Both the position numbers and the translations under genes were made by a program. 6,355 nucleotides of DNA from Fidelibacterota bacterium (GTDB lineage Bacteria > Fidelibacterota > UBA2242): positions 1-6,355 of the forward strand of contig JAGLWX010000183.1 in the NCBI GenBank assembly GCA_023133185.1, given 5' to 3'. This document shows positions 5,379 through 6,355 of the stretch, piece by piece (the stretch's first letter is position 1; the number at the start of each line of letters is the position of its first letter). A model generated the notes under the pieces. The model was given only the letters and a program-made list of their open reading frames with translations, was not told the DNA's origin and ran no database searches.

Positions 5379-6355
5379 ATGTATCGAAGTAAAATCGCAG
5401 GAATCGGAAAAAATGTCCCTGAAAAAATCATCACAAATTTTGATCTCGAAAAGATGATGGATACCAGCAACGAATGGATACTTGAACGAACCGGCATTCA
5501 TGAACGCAGGTTCGTCACTCAACCGTGTGGTTGCGCCGAATTAGCGCTACCGGCATGCGAACAGGCAATTACCGATGCCGGTATAGAAAAAACGGACATT
5601 GAATTAATCATTGTCGCAACTACCACCCCGGAGCATCAATTCCCGGGAACCAGCAGCTTTTTACAGGCTCAGCTCGATCTTAAGGGAGTTCCTACACTCG
5701 ATATCAGGGTTCAATGTTCAGGTTTTATTTACGGATTGTCCATCGCGGATCAGTTTATCAAAACCGGACAATATCAACATATTTTACTGGTGGGAGTTGA
5801 AATACAGTCTGTTGGATTAAATTTAACAACTGAAGGACGTGATATAGCCGTTCTATTCGGCGATGGCGCCGGCGCCGCAATCATAAGTCGATCAGATAAT
5901 GATAGTGAAATTTTATCAACTCATTTATTTGGTGATGGAAAACATGCTATGGACCTATCAATTGATGCACCGGTTGGCTATGAATGTCCCAGAATTTCAA
6001 AAGAAATGATTGACGAAGGTCGTCAATTTCCAAAAATGAACGGACGGCAGGTTTTCAAACATGCGATAACCAGATTTCCTGAAGTTGTAAGAGAAGCTTT
6101 AAAGACGAACAACTGGAGCATCGAAGACGTCGATATGGTTGTGCCACATCAGGCAAATATGAGAATAACTGAAGCTATCACCAAAAGACTAGGGTTGCTT
6201 CCTGAAAAAGTCTTTAGTAATATACATAAGTATGGAAATACGACCGCCGCATCGATTCCCCTGGCATTAGCCGATGCCTGTGAGGAACAGAAAATTCAAA
6301 GAGGCGATAAGGTCGTACTGGCAGCATTCGGATCCGGATTCACCTGGGCATCCGC
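5379..6355 (+). CDS. fabH: Beta-ketoacyl-ACP synthase III (FabH), 3' end cut by the window
   Basis: FabH condenses acetyl-CoA (or another short acyl-CoA) with malonyl-ACP to start type II fatty acid synthesis in the cytoplasm. The window holds 325 codons without a stop; family length (about 320-335 aa) suggests only a few residues are missing. The N-terminus is typical (NFDLEKMMDTSNEWILERTGI, 20-40). The thiolase-fold catalytic triad is visible as Cys113 (QCSGF), His257 (PHQAN, 256-260) and Asn287 (YGNTTAAS, 285-292). GRDIAVLFGDGAGA (153-166) and GSGFTW (318-323) are also family landmarks. The cysteine context VQCSGF differs from the AACSGF of E. coli, hinting at a divergent branch, so a FabH-like synthase with another acyl preference is possible. 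It follows recJ with a good ribosome site; the usual plsX/fabD neighbours are not in view. Confidence 0.93.
   Translation, partial: MYRSKIAGIGKNVPEKIITNFDLEKMMDTSNEWILERTGIHERRFVTQPCGCAELALPACEQAITDAGIEKTDIELIIVATTTPEHQFPGTSSFLQAQLDLKGVPTLDIRVQCSGFIYGLSIADQFIKTGQYQHILLVGVEIQSVGLNLTTEGRDIAVLFGDGAGAAIISRSDNDSEILSTHLFGDGKHAMDLSIDAPVGYECPRISKEMIDEGRQFPKMNGRQVFKHAITRFPEVVREALKTNNWSIEDVDMVVPHQANMRITEAITKRLGLLPEKVFSNIHKYGNTTAASIPLALADACEEQKIQRGDKVVLAAFGSGFTWAS

Overview
The window is a gene-dense bacterial chromosome segment, all on the + strand. It is moderately AT-rich by eye. It holds five protein genes (the last cut by the window edge), one tRNA and the RNase P RNA gene. I see no mobile genes, CRISPR array or phage genes. 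The RNase P RNA is of the common bacterial (A-like) type, which argues against a typical Bacillota host. Two genes have clear GGAGG ribosome sites and three have none. The RNase P RNA also carries many short CCCGA/TCGGG palindromes. Together these suggest an uncultivated Gram-negative lineage, possibly of the Fibrobacterota-Chlorobiota-Bacteroidota neighbourhood. That placement is inference with low to moderate confidence.

Layout. (1) 96-2167: a thiamine pyrophosphokinase gene overlaps a sodium:solute symporter gene by four bases (ATGA), forming a two-gene unit that looks like uptake and phosphorylation of thiamine or a related compound. (2) 2260-2419: a tRNA-Val with anticodon CAC and no encoded CCA, followed by a short hairpin and T-run terminator. 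(3) 2437-6355: a tight run of a coiled-coil/zinc-ribbon protein (COG1579, DUF164 type), rnpB, recJ and fabH.

The most unusual part is rnpB. The stop codon of the zinc-ribbon gene lies inside the 5' strand of the P1 helix. That helix can be drawn as a perfect 14-bp pairing of 3232-3245 with 3620-3633. The recJ start codon is only 13 nt beyond the helix. No terminator or obvious promoter separates these genes, so the RNase P RNA seems to be cut from, or nested in, a messenger RNA. Five peripheral hairpins of this RNA share the same CCCGA...TCGGG stem, and two of them lie in an identical 18-nt stretch. This looks like repeated insertion, or copying, of a small palindromic element into the tolerant loops of an essential ribozyme.

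The protein genes are otherwise recognisable families with intact key residues: RecJ (single-strand 5'-3' exonuclease), FabH (initiation of fatty acid synthesis) and thiamine pyrophosphokinase. The main functional inference is that the symporter carries thiamine or a precursor, because of its translational coupling to the kinase.
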